This document shows, piece after piece, positions 42,751 through 50,648 of a stretch of DNA of 64,000 nucleotides. How positions within the stretch are numbered: the first letter of the stretch is position 1; every line of letters starts with the position of its first letter. A program made the translations under genes and the position numbers. The notes under the pieces were generated by a model, which did not search any database, was not told the origin of the DNA, and saw only the letters and a program-made list of their open reading frames with translations. The DNA is from Chryseobacterium shigense (GTDB taxonomy: Bacteria > Bacteroidota > Bacteroidia > Flavobacteriales > Weeksellaceae), in contig NZ_FTNY01000002.1 in the NCBI RefSeq assembly GCF_900156575.1, forward strand, positions 825,413 to 889,412, read 5' to 3'.

Positions 42751-43767
42751 ATGAAAAGAAAAGTCCTGCTCATCTATACCGGAGGAACCATCGGTATGGA
42801 AAAAGATTATGAAACCGGAAGTCTCCGTGCCTTTGATTTTGGAAATATCTTCGAAAAAATGCCAGAGATGAAATTAATGGAATGCGAAGTGTTTGTGCAC
42901 CCTTTCGCAAAACCGTTGGACTCTTCGGACATGGGACCTGAGGAATGGAAGGTGATCGCCAACTATATTCTAAAAAACTATGAGCTGTATGACGGTTTTC
43001 TGATCCTTCACGGTACTGATACCATGTCTTATACCGCCTCTGCCTTAAGTTTCATGTTAAAAGGATTGAGGAAACCTGTAATTATGACAGGTTCACAACT
43101 TCCGATCGGAGATTTGAGAACGGATGCCAAGGAAAATCTTCTGACCAGTCTTTATTACGCCAGTCTTTATGAAAATGACGAAGCGGTTATTCAGGAAGTG
43201 GCCGTTTATTTTGAATATAAATTATTACGGGGAAACAGAACGCTGAAATATTCTGCGGAGTATTTTGATGCCTATTCCAGCCCGAACTACCCTATTTTGG
43301 GACAATCCGGAGTTCATTTAAATATTATCAAAGATAATCTGTACCGTTGTGATCCCGGGGTAGAATTCCATGTGGATGAACATATTTCTGAAGATATTCT
43401 TTTCTGGAGGATTTTTCCGGGAATGCATCTGAGTCACTTTAAGGAAATCCCTAAAATGAAGGTTTTAATCCTTCAGGTTTTCGGTTCGGGAACCATTTTC
43501 AGCAGTGAAAAGACGCAGGAAACGCTTCAGGAAATCCGCAACAATGGCACTGAAATCGTAGTGGTAAGTCAGTGTATATCAGGTGGGATCTCCTTTGGGA
43601 AATATGAGAACAGCAATATCTTTTCAAGAATCGGAGCGATCAGCGGAAGGGACATGACCGCCGAGACGGCGATCACCAAAGCAATGCACCTGATAGACAA
43701 TCCTAATTACCCAGGAACTTTTGCCGACAACTTCACCAGAAGCCTTTGCGGAGAAATTACTGACTAA
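42751..43767 (+). CDS. ansA: Type I (cytosolic) L-asparaginase
   Basis: The protein has 338 residues, no signal peptide. The two catalytic threonine motifs are YTGGTIGM (Thr12 region, about 9-16) and LHGTDTMSYTASALSFML (about 89-106). MTGSQLPIGDLRTDAKENL continues the active site with Asp and Lys. It hydrolyses asparagine to aspartate and ammonia and is expected to be cytosolic and homotetrameric. The gene is monocistronic and is followed by a tRNA gene on the same strand. Confidence 0.95.
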   Translation: MKRKVLLIYTGGTIGMEKDYETGSLRAFDFGNIFEKMPEMKLMECEVFVHPFAKPLDSSDMGPEEWKVIANYILKNYELYDGFLILHGTDTMSYTASALSFMLKGLRKPVIMTGSQLPIGDLRTDAKENLLTSLYYASLYENDEAVIQEVAVYFEYKLLRGNRTLKYSAEYFDAYSSPNYPILGQSGVHLNIIKDNLYRCDPGVEFHVDEHISEDILFWRIFPGMHLSHFKEIPKMKVLILQVFGSGTIFSSEKTQETLQEIRNNGTEIVVVSQCISGGISFGKYENSNIFSRIGAISGRDMTAETAITKAMHLIDNPNYPGTFADNFTRSLCGEITD

Positions 43768-43781
43768 TTTTGAATAATAAT

Positions 43782-43811
43782 TTGCAGATTCCAGAAATTA
43801 CTCTATTTTTG
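43782..43811 (+). promoter_or_regulatory. tRNA-Ser promoter, TTG-N19-TATTTTTG
   Basis: TTG at 43782-43784 and TATTTTTG at 43804-43811 are 19 bp apart, a textbook Bacteroidota promoter. The tRNA starts 11 bp later. Confidence 0.75.
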
Positions 43812-43822
43812 CAATCTCAATT

Positions 43823-43909
43823 AGAGAGGTGTCCGAGTGGTTGAAGGAGCTACCCTGGAAAGGTAGTATACGGGTAACTGTATCGAGGGTTCGAATCCCT
43901 TCCTCTCTG
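43823..43909 (+). tRNA. tRNA-Ser, anticodon GGA
   Basis: The gene is 87 nt long. The acceptor stem AGAGAGG pairs with CCTCTCT. The anticodon stem CTACC / GGTAG encloses the loop CTGGAAA, giving anticodon GGA (reads UCC/UCU). The long variable arm (TATACGGGTAACTGTATC) is characteristic of serine tRNAs, and the T arm GAGGGTTCGAATCCCTT is intact. The CCA end is not encoded. Confidence 0.95.
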
Positions 43910-43920
43910 CAAAAATGTAA

Positions 43921-43955
43921 AAGTCTTAAACTTAATTGTTTAAGGCTTTTTTTTG
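43921..43955 (+). terminator. Intrinsic terminator after tRNA-Ser
   Basis: AAGtCTTAAAC / GTTTAAGgCTT stem followed by seven T. The 370 bp from here to the DUF2490 start contain no gene; one part (CACGCAGATTGGTCAGATT) looks like a decayed intergenic repeat. Confidence 0.85.
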
Positions 43956-44323
43956 TAAAAAAGAAATAAAGATGTAATCCATTCCCTGGATTCTACTAAA
44001 GGGAACGGATCTATAAATTTCACGCAGATTGGTCAGATTAAACAGATTTTTATTTTTATCTTCTCTATTTGTATAATCAGCGAGAGGAATTCATTTAGTA
44101 CACAACTTTTGTATCTGATCCTTCCCTATTCCTAAAACATTCCTAAATCATGTATTTAATTTGTCCTGTTTATCAACAGTATTAAAATCATTTACATCAT
44201 TATTTCATGGATAAAGGACCTCCATTGGCTACAACAAATCATCATTTTACAGTATCCCTTAATATTCAACTCCATCTTGTGACTGAACAGATACTCAAAA
44301 TACGATTCAACAGATTTTACAGG

Positions 44324-45121
44324 ATGCTCGGAACAGGAAAAATTATTATCGGGATATTTTTATTCAGCTTATGCGGATCATTACATGCACAGATCAGTCC
44401 GCCGGGCCTTGGAGATGCGAATTCGGCTTTCTGGTCAGCTTTTGGAGTAAGGCGTCAACTTGATTCGCTGGGAAAGAAACAGACTTTAAGTTATATTGCC
44501 GTGGGAAGGAAAAGCAGTCCTGATGATTATAATTTAGTCTCAAAACAGGCCATCATTGTTTTGAACCATGAGGTATATCATTCTTTTGCGCCCAATCAAC
44601 AATATAGCTATGCGGTCAGTTATCGTCGACAGCCCAAATATGAAAGTTCCGAACCTTATGAAAAGGAAGCTACAGAGCAGGAATTAAGGATCTACGGAAG
44701 GTATGCTTACACATTTAATCTTGGGAAAAGATGGAAACTGAAGAATACAGTCCGTCAGGAATTCCGGAAGTTTTTTGATTCTGATTTTCGACAGGCTGAC
44801 GAGGATTTTCAGTTGAGAACAAGAATTAAAAGTCAGTTAACCTATAGTTTGTCAAAGAAAAACAATCAGAAGCTGGCTTTAAGTGCAGAAGGCCTCTTTT
44901 CCACAAGTTACCTTAATGAACCGGAACAGAAATGGACCCCTTTCGGATACCGGGAAATGCGTATTGGAGCTTATTATATGTTTAGTATTCCACACTCTCC
45001 TTTTACTGTAGATATAGGATATGTAAATGATCTGATCAGAGGAAGCAGAAGTATAAAGAAAGGTGGTGTGCATTATCTGGCGGCAGATATTATTTGGAAT
45101 TTACCGTTTAAAAATAAATGA
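44324..45121 (+). CDS. DUF2490 outer-membrane beta-barrel protein
   Basis: The protein has 265 residues from ATG 44324. This start begins a signal peptide (MLGTGKIIIGIFLFSLCGSLHA, cleaved before Q); an in-frame ATG 117 bp upstream gives a charged non-signal extension and was not chosen. The mature protein is a series of alternating beta-strands (FWSAFGVRRQLD, ELRIYGRYAYTFNL, FQLRTRIKSQLTYSL, FGYREMRIGAYYMF), typical for a small outer-membrane barrel, ending YLAADIIWNLPFKNK. DUF2490 proteins have no assigned substrate. Confidence 0.85.
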   Translation: MLGTGKIIIGIFLFSLCGSLHAQISPPGLGDANSAFWSAFGVRRQLDSLGKKQTLSYIAVGRKSSPDDYNLVSKQAIIVLNHEVYHSFAPNQQYSYAVSYRRQPKYESSEPYEKEATEQELRIYGRYAYTFNLGKRWKLKNTVRQEFRKFFDSDFRQADEDFQLRTRIKSQLTYSLSKKNNQKLALSAEGLFSTSYLNEPEQKWTPFGYREMRIGAYYMFSIPHSPFTVDIGYVNDLIRGSRSIKKGGVHYLAADIIWNLPFKNK

Positions 45122-45236
45122 AGGTGTTGAATGGGTGAAATTAAACAAAATCCTGGCATTGCTGTCAGGATTTGTCTGGAAAACCGGAGGCGGTATTCCG
45201 ATAATATAATTTAAATATGAATGGTTGGTGTAAGAT

Positions 45237-45938
45237 TCAATTACAGATCGTCAAAAATTGATGGCTCATCTGTACTTTGAATTTGGCTTCTGATTTTAAT
45301 TTAGCATAAACCGTATGTTCAAAAGCCTGTACAGATCTCAGCTTCTTATCAATATATTCTGCAATCTGCGCTACAGAAAAAATAAAATCTCTATATATTG
45401 CAATATTGACAGTCTGACCATAGTAAGGAAGATAAGCCTTTAAGAATGGAACGGCAGCCTGATGTCTGCTGTAATTGACACAATATCCTGCTCCTTCTCT
45501 TTTGGTAACAATCTCACGCTCATTGATGAAATCCAGAATTGTTTTACCGGCATCCGGAGAACTGCTGTTTTTCAGTATATGGCTGTTGATTTTATCCAGA
45601 ATATGCTGAGCATATTCCATCATGGTAATGTTCTTCCATTCAAATATATGGTTCATTCCTTTGGAGGCTTTAGGATATTTTCCATTTTCACAACTTGGAC
45701 AGAAAGAAATTCCAATTTTTTCATGGGATGGAAAAAAGCAGTCTTTGATCTCCATAGAAGCATCCGCCAGAAGTCTGTCATCCGCAAAACTATAGTAGAG
45801 ATAAGGGCTGTAAAGATCTGCAAGCGCTTTCAGAAAATCGATCTCGCTGGCATTGTGATATTCTTCAAACCACTGTTCGAGGGTATCGTAATAATGGCTT
45901 TCAAATTCTTTAAATGTTAAGTAAAACGGCAATTCCAT
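45237..45938 (-). CDS. Hypothetical protein with single CPSC motif
   Basis: The protein has 233 residues from ATG 45938 (MELPFYLTFKEF). An in-frame ATG at 45962 lies inside a TAGCTTTG promoter box, so the later start is preferred. It is soluble and Tyr-rich, with one CPSC motif in ISFCPSCENGKYPKASKG, which may bind metal with partners outside, and a helical C-terminus. I do not recognise a family. Confidence 0.72.
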   Translation of the reverse strand: MELPFYLTFKEFESHYYDTLEQWFEEYHNASEIDFLKALADLYSPYLYYSFADDRLLADASMEIKDCFFPSHEKIGISFCPSCENGKYPKASKGMNHIFEWKNITMMEYAQHILDKINSHILKNSSSPDAGKTILDFINEREIVTKREGAGYCVNYSRHQAAVPFLKAYLPYYGQTVNIAIYRDFIFSVAQIAEYIDKKLRSVQAFEHTVYAKLKSEAKFKVQMSHQFLTICN

Positions 45939-45959
45939 AACTCTGTAATTTTGATAGGA

Positions 45960-45967
45960 CAAAGCTA
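45960..45967 (-). promoter_or_regulatory. -7 box (TAGCTTTG)
   Basis: The minus strand reads TAGCTTTG, 21 bp before the ATG at 45938. It overlaps the alternative ATG at 45962. Confidence 0.45.
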
Positions 45968-46014
45968 TAGCGGTAATGCGACAAAACTTGACGTGTTATT
46001 TTTTTTTAGAGTCA

Positions 46015-46165
46015 AGATATAGATTTCAGATGATAGACTTCAGATTTCAGAGATGAGACTTTAGATTTTAGACTGAGATCAGGAAATGTCAATGGTGAGT
46101 TTTGCTTCGCAATTGAATGGTTAATCGCAGAGGCCAGATGTCAGACATGTTTCGGGATAATCGTT
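46015..46165. repeat. Dispersed degenerate intergenic repeat, copy 2
   Basis: It is related to the segment at 10170-10300: CAGATTTCAGAGATGAGACTT-like short repeats, then AAATGTCAATGGTGAGTTTT with GCTTCGCAATTGAA, then GGCCAGATGTCAGACATG and TTTCGGGATA. The order of blocks is the same in both copies. The rest of the 300-bp gap (46166-46272) is a decayed CTCTCGGACTCT-type repeat without coding potential. Confidence 0.6.
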
Positions 46166-46272
46166 TCAAGATTTGAACAGCAACTGTCAACCAGCAACCA
46201 GCACTCTCGGACTCTAAATCACTAAAACTCTCGGACTCTCAAATTCCGCACAACGAAACCCGTATCCCGTAA

Positions 46273-47805
46273 CTATTTATCATAATTCATCATCATATAC
46301 TCAAAGTAGTGAATCATTTTGAGGTAGTTTTCGATGCTGATGTACTCATTGGTACTGTGGATGCTTTGCTGTTCTGAGCTGTTGATCTTAATGGGCATAA
46401 ATCTGTAGATGTTTTTACTTACGATCTGGTATTTGTAGGCATCAGTTCCTGCCATGGTAAGATAAGGGGTAACGATTGCACCCGGGTGAATCTCTTTGAC
46501 TCCGGCTTCTATTAATTGATAAGCTTTAGTATTGGTTGGAGAAACTGCGGAAGCTTCTCTTGTGTTATCGATCTCTTCCACCTCAACGTCGAAACCTTCT
46601 GTGGCTTTTGCAATATGTTCGCGGACCTCTTTGGCTGTGTTACCGGGTAGAAGTCTGAAATTCACGACGAATTCGACTTCGGGTGAAAGAACGTTGGTTC
46701 CATCACTTCCTTTCATCATGGTCAGGGCAGTTGTTGTTCTCACCAATGCATTGGTAGTATTATTTTTTGTAAGCTGAGACAAAAGAACGGGTTTCAGCAG
46801 CCATTGATTGGCAATAGCAAGTCTGTTGAGAAATGGCATACTTCCACCGATATTATCAAAAAAGTTCTTGATGAGCGGAGTTATGGTAGGTTTCATCTGA
46901 TGATTTTCGAGACGCTGCATGATGACGGCAGCCTTTCCTATGGCACTTTCCATCGGTGGCATTGAAGAGTGTCCGCCAAGACCCTTAACCTTAATTTTAG
47001 CTGACAAAAATCCTTTTTCTGCGCAACCCACCACGGCAACATCAGAATCTATTCCTGCCACGTTTCCTTTTTGCAAGATCAATCCCCCTTCATCGTAGAC
47101 TGCATCAAAATTTAATCCTTTTTTCCTAAAATAATCTGCAATCTGTACGGCTCCTTTTTGCCCTCCTACTTCTTCATCGAAACCGAAAGCCAGATAGATA
47201 TCGCGTTTGTGAACGGTTTTATTTTTAATCATTGTATTCATAGATTCCATCAGGGAGAATAGCATTCCTTTCATGTCGATGGCTCCTCTTCCGTAGATTC
47301 TTCCGTTCGCAACGGTTCCTGAAAAGGGTTCGAAATCCCAGTCTTCCGCTACTTTAGAAACGGGAGGCAAAGGTTTGTCATTGGGTCTGAAAATATTCAG
47401 CTCCTTAGTTTTTACGTCGGCATCTCCGGGGGGAACAACGTCCATATGGGAAAGAAAAAGAACAGGTTCCAGTGAAGGATCGCTCCCTTTCAGCCGGAAA
47501 ACTAATGCATGGGTATTGATCTCGTTGTTTTCGGTATTTTGATAGACCAGCGGATACGATGTTTTCAGATATTCTTTAAACTGATCAAAGGGAGCATAAT
47601 TGAATTCTCCCAGACTTCCTGTGGAAACCGTAGGAATTTTAAGTCCTCCTGAAAAACGCATGAGTGCAGAATCATTTTTTGCAGGTTTCCACCCTTCAGA
47701 AGTTCCTGCTGTATTCTTTTTAAACGGATACGTGTACGTTTTGATCAAAAGTATGGCAACTAGAATAACAAGAATGCCGAGAATGGCTAAAAGGATTTTT
47801 TTCAT
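46273..47805 (-). CDS. M20-family metallopeptidase, membrane-anchored (carboxypeptidase S-like)
   Basis: The protein has 510 residues. An N-terminal hydrophobic segment (about 4-22, ILLAILGILVILVAILLIK) anchors it in the inner membrane. The M20 zinc site is complete: LFLSHMDVVPPG (His and Asp), GRGAIDMKG (bridging Asp), FDEEVGG (catalytic Glu pair) and a C-terminal His in NEYIS context. The dimerisation insert has GLGGHSSMPP. The length and anchor fit the carboxypeptidase S-like group that trims peptides with hydrophobic or glycine ends. It is monocistronic. Confidence 0.92.
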   Translation of the reverse strand: MKKILLAILGILVILVAILLIKTYTYPFKKNTAGTSEGWKPAKNDSALMRFSGGLKIPTVSTGSLGEFNYAPFDQFKEYLKTSYPLVYQNTENNEINTHALVFRLKGSDPSLEPVLFLSHMDVVPPGDADVKTKELNIFRPNDKPLPPVSKVAEDWDFEPFSGTVANGRIYGRGAIDMKGMLFSLMESMNTMIKNKTVHKRDIYLAFGFDEEVGGQKGAVQIADYFRKKGLNFDAVYDEGGLILQKGNVAGIDSDVAVVGCAEKGFLSAKIKVKGLGGHSSMPPMESAIGKAAVIMQRLENHQMKPTITPLIKNFFDNIGGSMPFLNRLAIANQWLLKPVLLSQLTKNNTTNALVRTTTALTMMKGSDGTNVLSPEVEFVVNFRLLPGNTAKEVREHIAKATEGFDVEVEEIDNTREASAVSPTNTKAYQLIEAGVKEIHPGAIVTPYLTMAGTDAYKYQIVSKNIYRFMPIKINSSEQQSIHSTNEYISIENYLKMIHYFEYMMMNYDK

Positions 47806-47833
47806 GGCGGTAGGATTTTGTGTGATGGTGTAA

Positions 47834-47841
47834 CAAATATA
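47834..47841 (-). promoter_or_regulatory. -7 box (TATATTTG) of the M20 peptidase gene
   Basis: The minus strand reads TATATTTG, 28 bp before the ATG. The rest of the 47842-48048 gap has only one small hairpin (ATGGCAT / ATGCCAT, about 47912-47930). Confidence 0.5.
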
Positions 47842-48048
47842 GCAAACAAAACGGCTATAGCTACGATAAAAGCTAAGAATACCTTAAGACAAGCTGTAAA
47901 ACCAGAGAAAATGGCATTCAATATGCCATCCTGAAAAACTTATTTTCAGAGTTGTTTTCTGAGCTGGATAATGATTATGGATAAATGGTTTTTATGTAGA
48001 TAATGCGGAAGGATACAACTAAATGAGTTGGAGGAAAGGATATGGGAG

Positions 48049-48097
48049 ATTTTATTTTTATTGATGGGCACGAGCGATACGCTCGCGCCAGCAGGGG
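48049..48097 (+). repeat. REP-like element, copy A (right half)
   Basis: It contains TTATTTTTATTGATGG followed by the hairpin CGAGCG-ATA-CGCTCG and CGCCAGCAGGGG. The first hairpin of the full element (CCACTG / CAGTGG) is missing. It is joined directly to the remnant of an XRE-type regulator. Confidence 0.75.
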
Positions 48098-48296
48098 GGC
48101 GATTGACCAGATTATAAATTATGACGGTTCTACTCCCAAAGAAATAATCTTGGAAGACAAAACCGAACTCGAACAAATAAGGCTTATTCAACAGCTAGAA
48201 GAAGAAGACAAGCAAACCATTTTCCGACTCGTGGAAAAAATGCTCACCAATAAAAAGTTTAAAGATTTTTTTGCTAAAAACGCTGCTGCTTTGTAA
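48096..48296 (+). pseudogene. C-terminal remnant of an XRE-family regulator
   Basis: The frame encodes about 66 residues (GAIDQIINYDGSTPKE, then LEDKTELEQIRLIQQLEEED and DKQTIFRLVEKML) that look like the linker and dimerisation tail of Bacteroidota helix-turn-helix (Cro/C1) regulators. The DNA-binding domain is absent. The frame is fused upstream to the REP-like element, which supplies a spurious ATG at 48042. A second, shorter copy of the same tail sits at 51916. The assignment rests on resemblance of the tail only. Confidence 0.6.
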
Positions 48297-48302
48297 AACC
48301 AT

Positions 48303-48330
48303 AAACCCTCGCAAAAGCGAGGGGTTTTAT
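48303..48330. terminator. Terminator after the XRE remnant
   Basis: The stem ACCCTCGC / GCGAGGGG with loop AAAA is followed by TTTTATTTA. Confidence 0.85.
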
Positions 48331-48334
48331 TTAT

Positions 48335-48362
48335 CTGCGCAAAGTCTTCCGACTTTGCGCAG
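48335..48362. repeat. Perfect 12-bp GC-rich hairpin
   Basis: CTGCGCAAAGTC and GACTTTGCGCAG enclose a TTCC loop. It has no T-run. It may be another REP-type palindrome. The remaining bases to 48445 hold nothing recognisable. Confidence 0.7.
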
Positions 48363-48445
48363 CGGGGTGAAAATAAAAATATTTGTTGCCAATTTGACAA
48401 CTTATTTTATAGATTTTCAGTTGTCATTTTGGAAATTAAAACATA

Positions 48446-48475
48446 AAAACTCCCGCCTTTCGGCGGGAGTTTTTA
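48446..48475 (-). terminator. Bidirectional terminator at the end of the YhhH-like gene
   Basis: The stem AAAAACTCCCGCC / GGCGGGAGTTTTT with a TTTC loop ends directly at the stop codon of the minus-strand gene. Confidence 0.9.
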
Positions 48476-48778
48476 TTATTCTCCGTGAGTATATTTAATC
48501 ACTTTTTTTGTCTTTACGTTCACTTCTGCATAAGCAACACCACCTATTGTTGGCTTAGGAAATGTTCCGTGAACTATCCAAATACTATCGTTTTTCTTTT
48601 CTGTAGCAAATGGTTTTTGTTTATTTATAGATGATTTTCCGTAAACTTCTTTCCATTTCTTTTCTGCTAAGTTAAGAGCAATTTCTTTATCTGTAGTAGT
48701 ATAATCACCACTTTTATTAGGTACTCTGTTTTCACAACCAAAGAGTGAAACAAGTAATATAAAAATATAGTATCTCAT
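48476..48778 (-). CDS. NTF2-fold immunity-like lipoprotein (YbbC/YhhH family), orphan
   Basis: The protein has 100 residues. The signal ends in LFGC (Cys15), so it is probably a lipoprotein. The body KEIALNLAEKKWKEVYGK, the KPFATEKKNDSIWIVHGTF block and GGVAYAEVNVKTKKVIKYTHGE follow the NTF2-fold immunity pattern of Rhs-linked YhhH proteins. No toxin tip lies upstream of it, so it is an orphan immunity gene at the far end of the RHS island. The interval 48779-48942 upstream contains no gene. Confidence 0.75.
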   Translation of the reverse strand: MRYYIFILLVSLFGCENRVPNKSGDYTTTDKEIALNLAEKKWKEVYGKSSINKQKPFATEKKNDSIWIVHGTFPKPTIGGVAYAEVNVKTKKVIKYTHGE

Positions 48779-48942
48779 TTTAATATAAATTATTGATGAT
48801 AGGGCAATTTTGTTTGATTTATTAATGGACTCTGTTCTCTTTTATTTCTATCCTCTATTGATTTTAAACCGCCATCTAAAATAGACTTAGGACGATCAAC
48901 GGGGAGATTTTATTTTTATTTGCCCATAAGTGAAGACTTCAA

Positions 48943-49008
48943 AACACTGTAAAAACAGTGGCATATTTTTGTTGGTGGACACGAGCGATACGCTCGCGCC
49001 AGCAGGGG
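48943..49008 (+). repeat. REP-like element, copy B
   Basis: Two hairpins: CACTGT-AAAA-ACAGTG (48945-48960) and CGAGCG-ATA-CGCTCG (48982-48996), ending CGCCAGCAGGGG. It sits 36 bp downstream of the stop of the 163-aa gene. Confidence 0.85.
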
Positions 49009-49044
49009 ATATAATAAGCTATATCATCGCCCGATTTTTTCCAA

Positions 49045-49536
49045 TCAAAAACCAGAAGTCCATAAAAGCTTATTCAGCTCTATTTCACCAACCATAAAGT
49101 CTTCAGGATGCTCTTTAAATCCGGGCTGTTGTTTTAGTTCGTCCACATTTTGTTGTGCCTCTTCTAAACTTGAAAATACACCAATGATTCTTTCATCATC
49201 TAAATATCTGTCAATTGTATATATGTGACTCACGCTGAAAATAGCGGTTAAATTTTGAACGACAGAAGAACCTCTATCTATTTCATCTTTTTCAGGTATA
49301 TAATCTCTTCCAACCTCCCCGATTATAGAAGTGAAGCCTGTCTTCCAATGAACTTTATTCATTTCATTTTTTATCCTTAAGAATCCATCCGGATAATCCC
49401 GAAATCCCGGAAATTTCAATGCCTGATCTTTGATTTTCTCCAACTTTGTTAAGTCATCAAAAAATCCTAAAAGTTTAATTGCCGTATGGTCTTCATCGGT
49501 ATATATATGCTCAAGGGTGTATATAAATTGTTTCAT
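49045..49536 (-). CDS. Duplicated-domain protein (DUF7336-like), orphan immunity candidate
   Basis: The protein has 163 residues and consists of two copies of one domain of about 65-75 residues. FIYTLEHIYTDEDHTAIKLLG ... LKFPGFRDYPDGF ... EMNKVHWKTGF is repeated as FSVSHIYTIDRYLDDERIIG ... KQQPGFKEHPEDF ... ELNKLLWTSGF. It is cytosolic, with no signal. Such small domains often occur beside polymorphic toxins as immunity proteins. No toxin tip precedes it; it lies between two REP-like elements, matching a cassette that lost its toxin part. Confidence 0.72.
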   Translation of the reverse strand: MKQFIYTLEHIYTDEDHTAIKLLGFFDDLTKLEKIKDQALKFPGFRDYPDGFLRIKNEMNKVHWKTGFTSIIGEVGRDYIPEKDEIDRGSSVVQNLTAIFSVSHIYTIDRYLDDERIIGVFSSLEEAQQNVDELKQQPGFKEHPEDFMVGEIELNKLLWTSGF

Positions 49537-49554
49537 TTTTTATATCAAGCTTTT

Positions 49555-49630
49555 GCTAAAATAATAGAACTACTGTAAAAACAGTGGTTTATTTTTAGTG
49601 ATGGACAGGAGCGAAAGACTCGTGCCATCT
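49555..49630 (+). repeat. REP-like element, copy C (degenerate)
   Basis: GCTAAAATAATAGAACTACTG and ACAGTGGTT form the first hairpin imperfectly. The second (GAGCGAAAGACTC) has drifted, ending GTGCCA. Confidence 0.75.
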
Positions 49631-49636
49631 TGGCTT

Positions 49637-49993
49637 TCATTTTATTATTTTCAAATTTTTATTGTACATATCATAAATTACTTTAGTATTGTCTTTTTTA
49701 TAAACGGTAAAATAGGTAACGTCTTTATCCTTTACTATAGAATCTCCTATTTTAATTAAGGAAATTATTTTTAAGTCTTCCAAGTAAATTTTATTACCAT
49801 CTGATGCTTTAACAATATTGAAATGAGTCGTAAGATCATATGAGTTTGAAATAACTTGCCCATTACAGTACTGATCAAAATATTTATATTTGGATAAGTT
49901 AGGATCAAATATTTTTTTCATAATGATCCCACAAAACATAATTCCGAAGAATAATAAAATAATCTTGTTAATATTTTTTTTAAAAAATCCCAT
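49637..49993 (-). CDS. Single-pass membrane protein, orphan immunity candidate
   Basis: The protein has 118 residues from ATG 49993 (MGFFKKNINK); an in-frame ATG at 50032 adds 13 residues. One membrane helix (ILLFFGIMFCGIIM, about 10-24) is followed by a periplasmic or outer domain of about 90 residues (NGQVISNSYDLTTHFNIVKASDG). It is AT-rich. No family is recognised. It sits between REP-like copies C and D without its own toxin tip, like the neighbouring orphans. Confidence 0.6.
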   Translation of the reverse strand: MGFFKKNINKIILLFFGIMFCGIIMKKIFDPNLSKYKYFDQYCNGQVISNSYDLTTHFNIVKASDGNKIYLEDLKIISLIKIGDSIVKDKDVTYFTVYKKDNTKVIYDMYNKNLKIIK

Positions 49994-50124
49994 AGAGGTT
50001 TTTGAATGTTTATAAAAAAGTACTGTTTTCATTCTTTTTAAGCTTTCTTTAATTTCTGTTACGTGTCTTCTAATCTTAAAAAAATGACTTCAGTGGCAGG
50101 GTGGAACTCTTTCCATTAATTTAA

Positions 50125-50205
50125 ACTAAATTAATAAAACCACTGTAAAAAACAGTGGTTTATTTTTATTGATGGGCGCGAGCGTGACGCTCGCGCCAGC
50201 GGGGG
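50125..50205 (+). repeat. REP-like element, copy D
   Basis: The first hairpin AACCACTGT / ACAGTGGTT is at 50138-50160. The second is a strong palindrome GGCGCGAGCG-TGA-CGCTCGCGCC at 50175-50197. The end is AGCGGGGG, 8 bp from the stop of the immunity candidate to the right. Confidence 0.9.
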
Positions 50206-50212
50206 AAATTTA

Positions 50213-50647
50213 TTAAATTGAATTATTATACGGAATTTCAATTCTATTATTCTGATTTAATGTAATTCCATTATTATCATCTTCTTCTTCTTCAACCAAA
50301 AACAAGCTATTTTGCTTTATTAAAATCCATTGATAAGGATTATCACATATATTTTCATCGTTAACAGCTATGTCTTCATTAATATTTTTTGAGATAGCTA
50401 TGCCCAAAGAAATATTATTATTAAATTTAAGCTCCTCAACTCTTCTTTCATCTATGCAATAAATATTCAATTCCACTTGGAATTCAGAAATATCATCTAA
50501 TATTCGGTTCTCAAATTTAATCAGACTTTTTTCTTCATCTATTAAATTGCTGATTTCCTTTATATCACAATTAAAAATTTCTTTTAATAACTCAACAATA
50601 TAATGATCAGTTTTTTTTTTCTTTAAATAACAAATAAAATGAATCAT
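50213..50647 (-). CDS. Putative cytosolic immunity protein of displaced cassette 3
   Basis: The protein has 144 residues, acidic and AT-rich, with no signal or membrane segment. It contains KKKKTDHYIVELLKEIFNCDI and VEEEEDDNNGITLNQ. It starts 1 bp after the stop of the RHS-tip cassette, the classic toxin-then-immunity order. Its cytosolic location suggests that the paired toxin domain acts in the cytosol. The family is unknown. Confidence 0.65.
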   Translation of the reverse strand: MIHFICYLKKKKTDHYIVELLKEIFNCDIKEISNLIDEEKSLIKFENRILDDISEFQVELNIYCIDERRVEELKFNNNISLGIAISKNINEDIAVNDENICDNPYQWILIKQNSLFLVEEEEDDNNGITLNQNNRIEIPYNNSI

Positions 50648-50648
50648 A

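Noticed and set aside
44207..44323. N-terminal extension of the DUF2490 protein from ATG 44207
   Set aside because: The extension is hydrophilic and would bury the signal peptide that starts at 44324.
48042..48296. An 84-residue protein starting at ATG 48042
   Set aside because: Its first 18 codons are the REP-like element and the rest is only the tail of a regulator; the DNA-binding part is missing, so it is described as a remnant.
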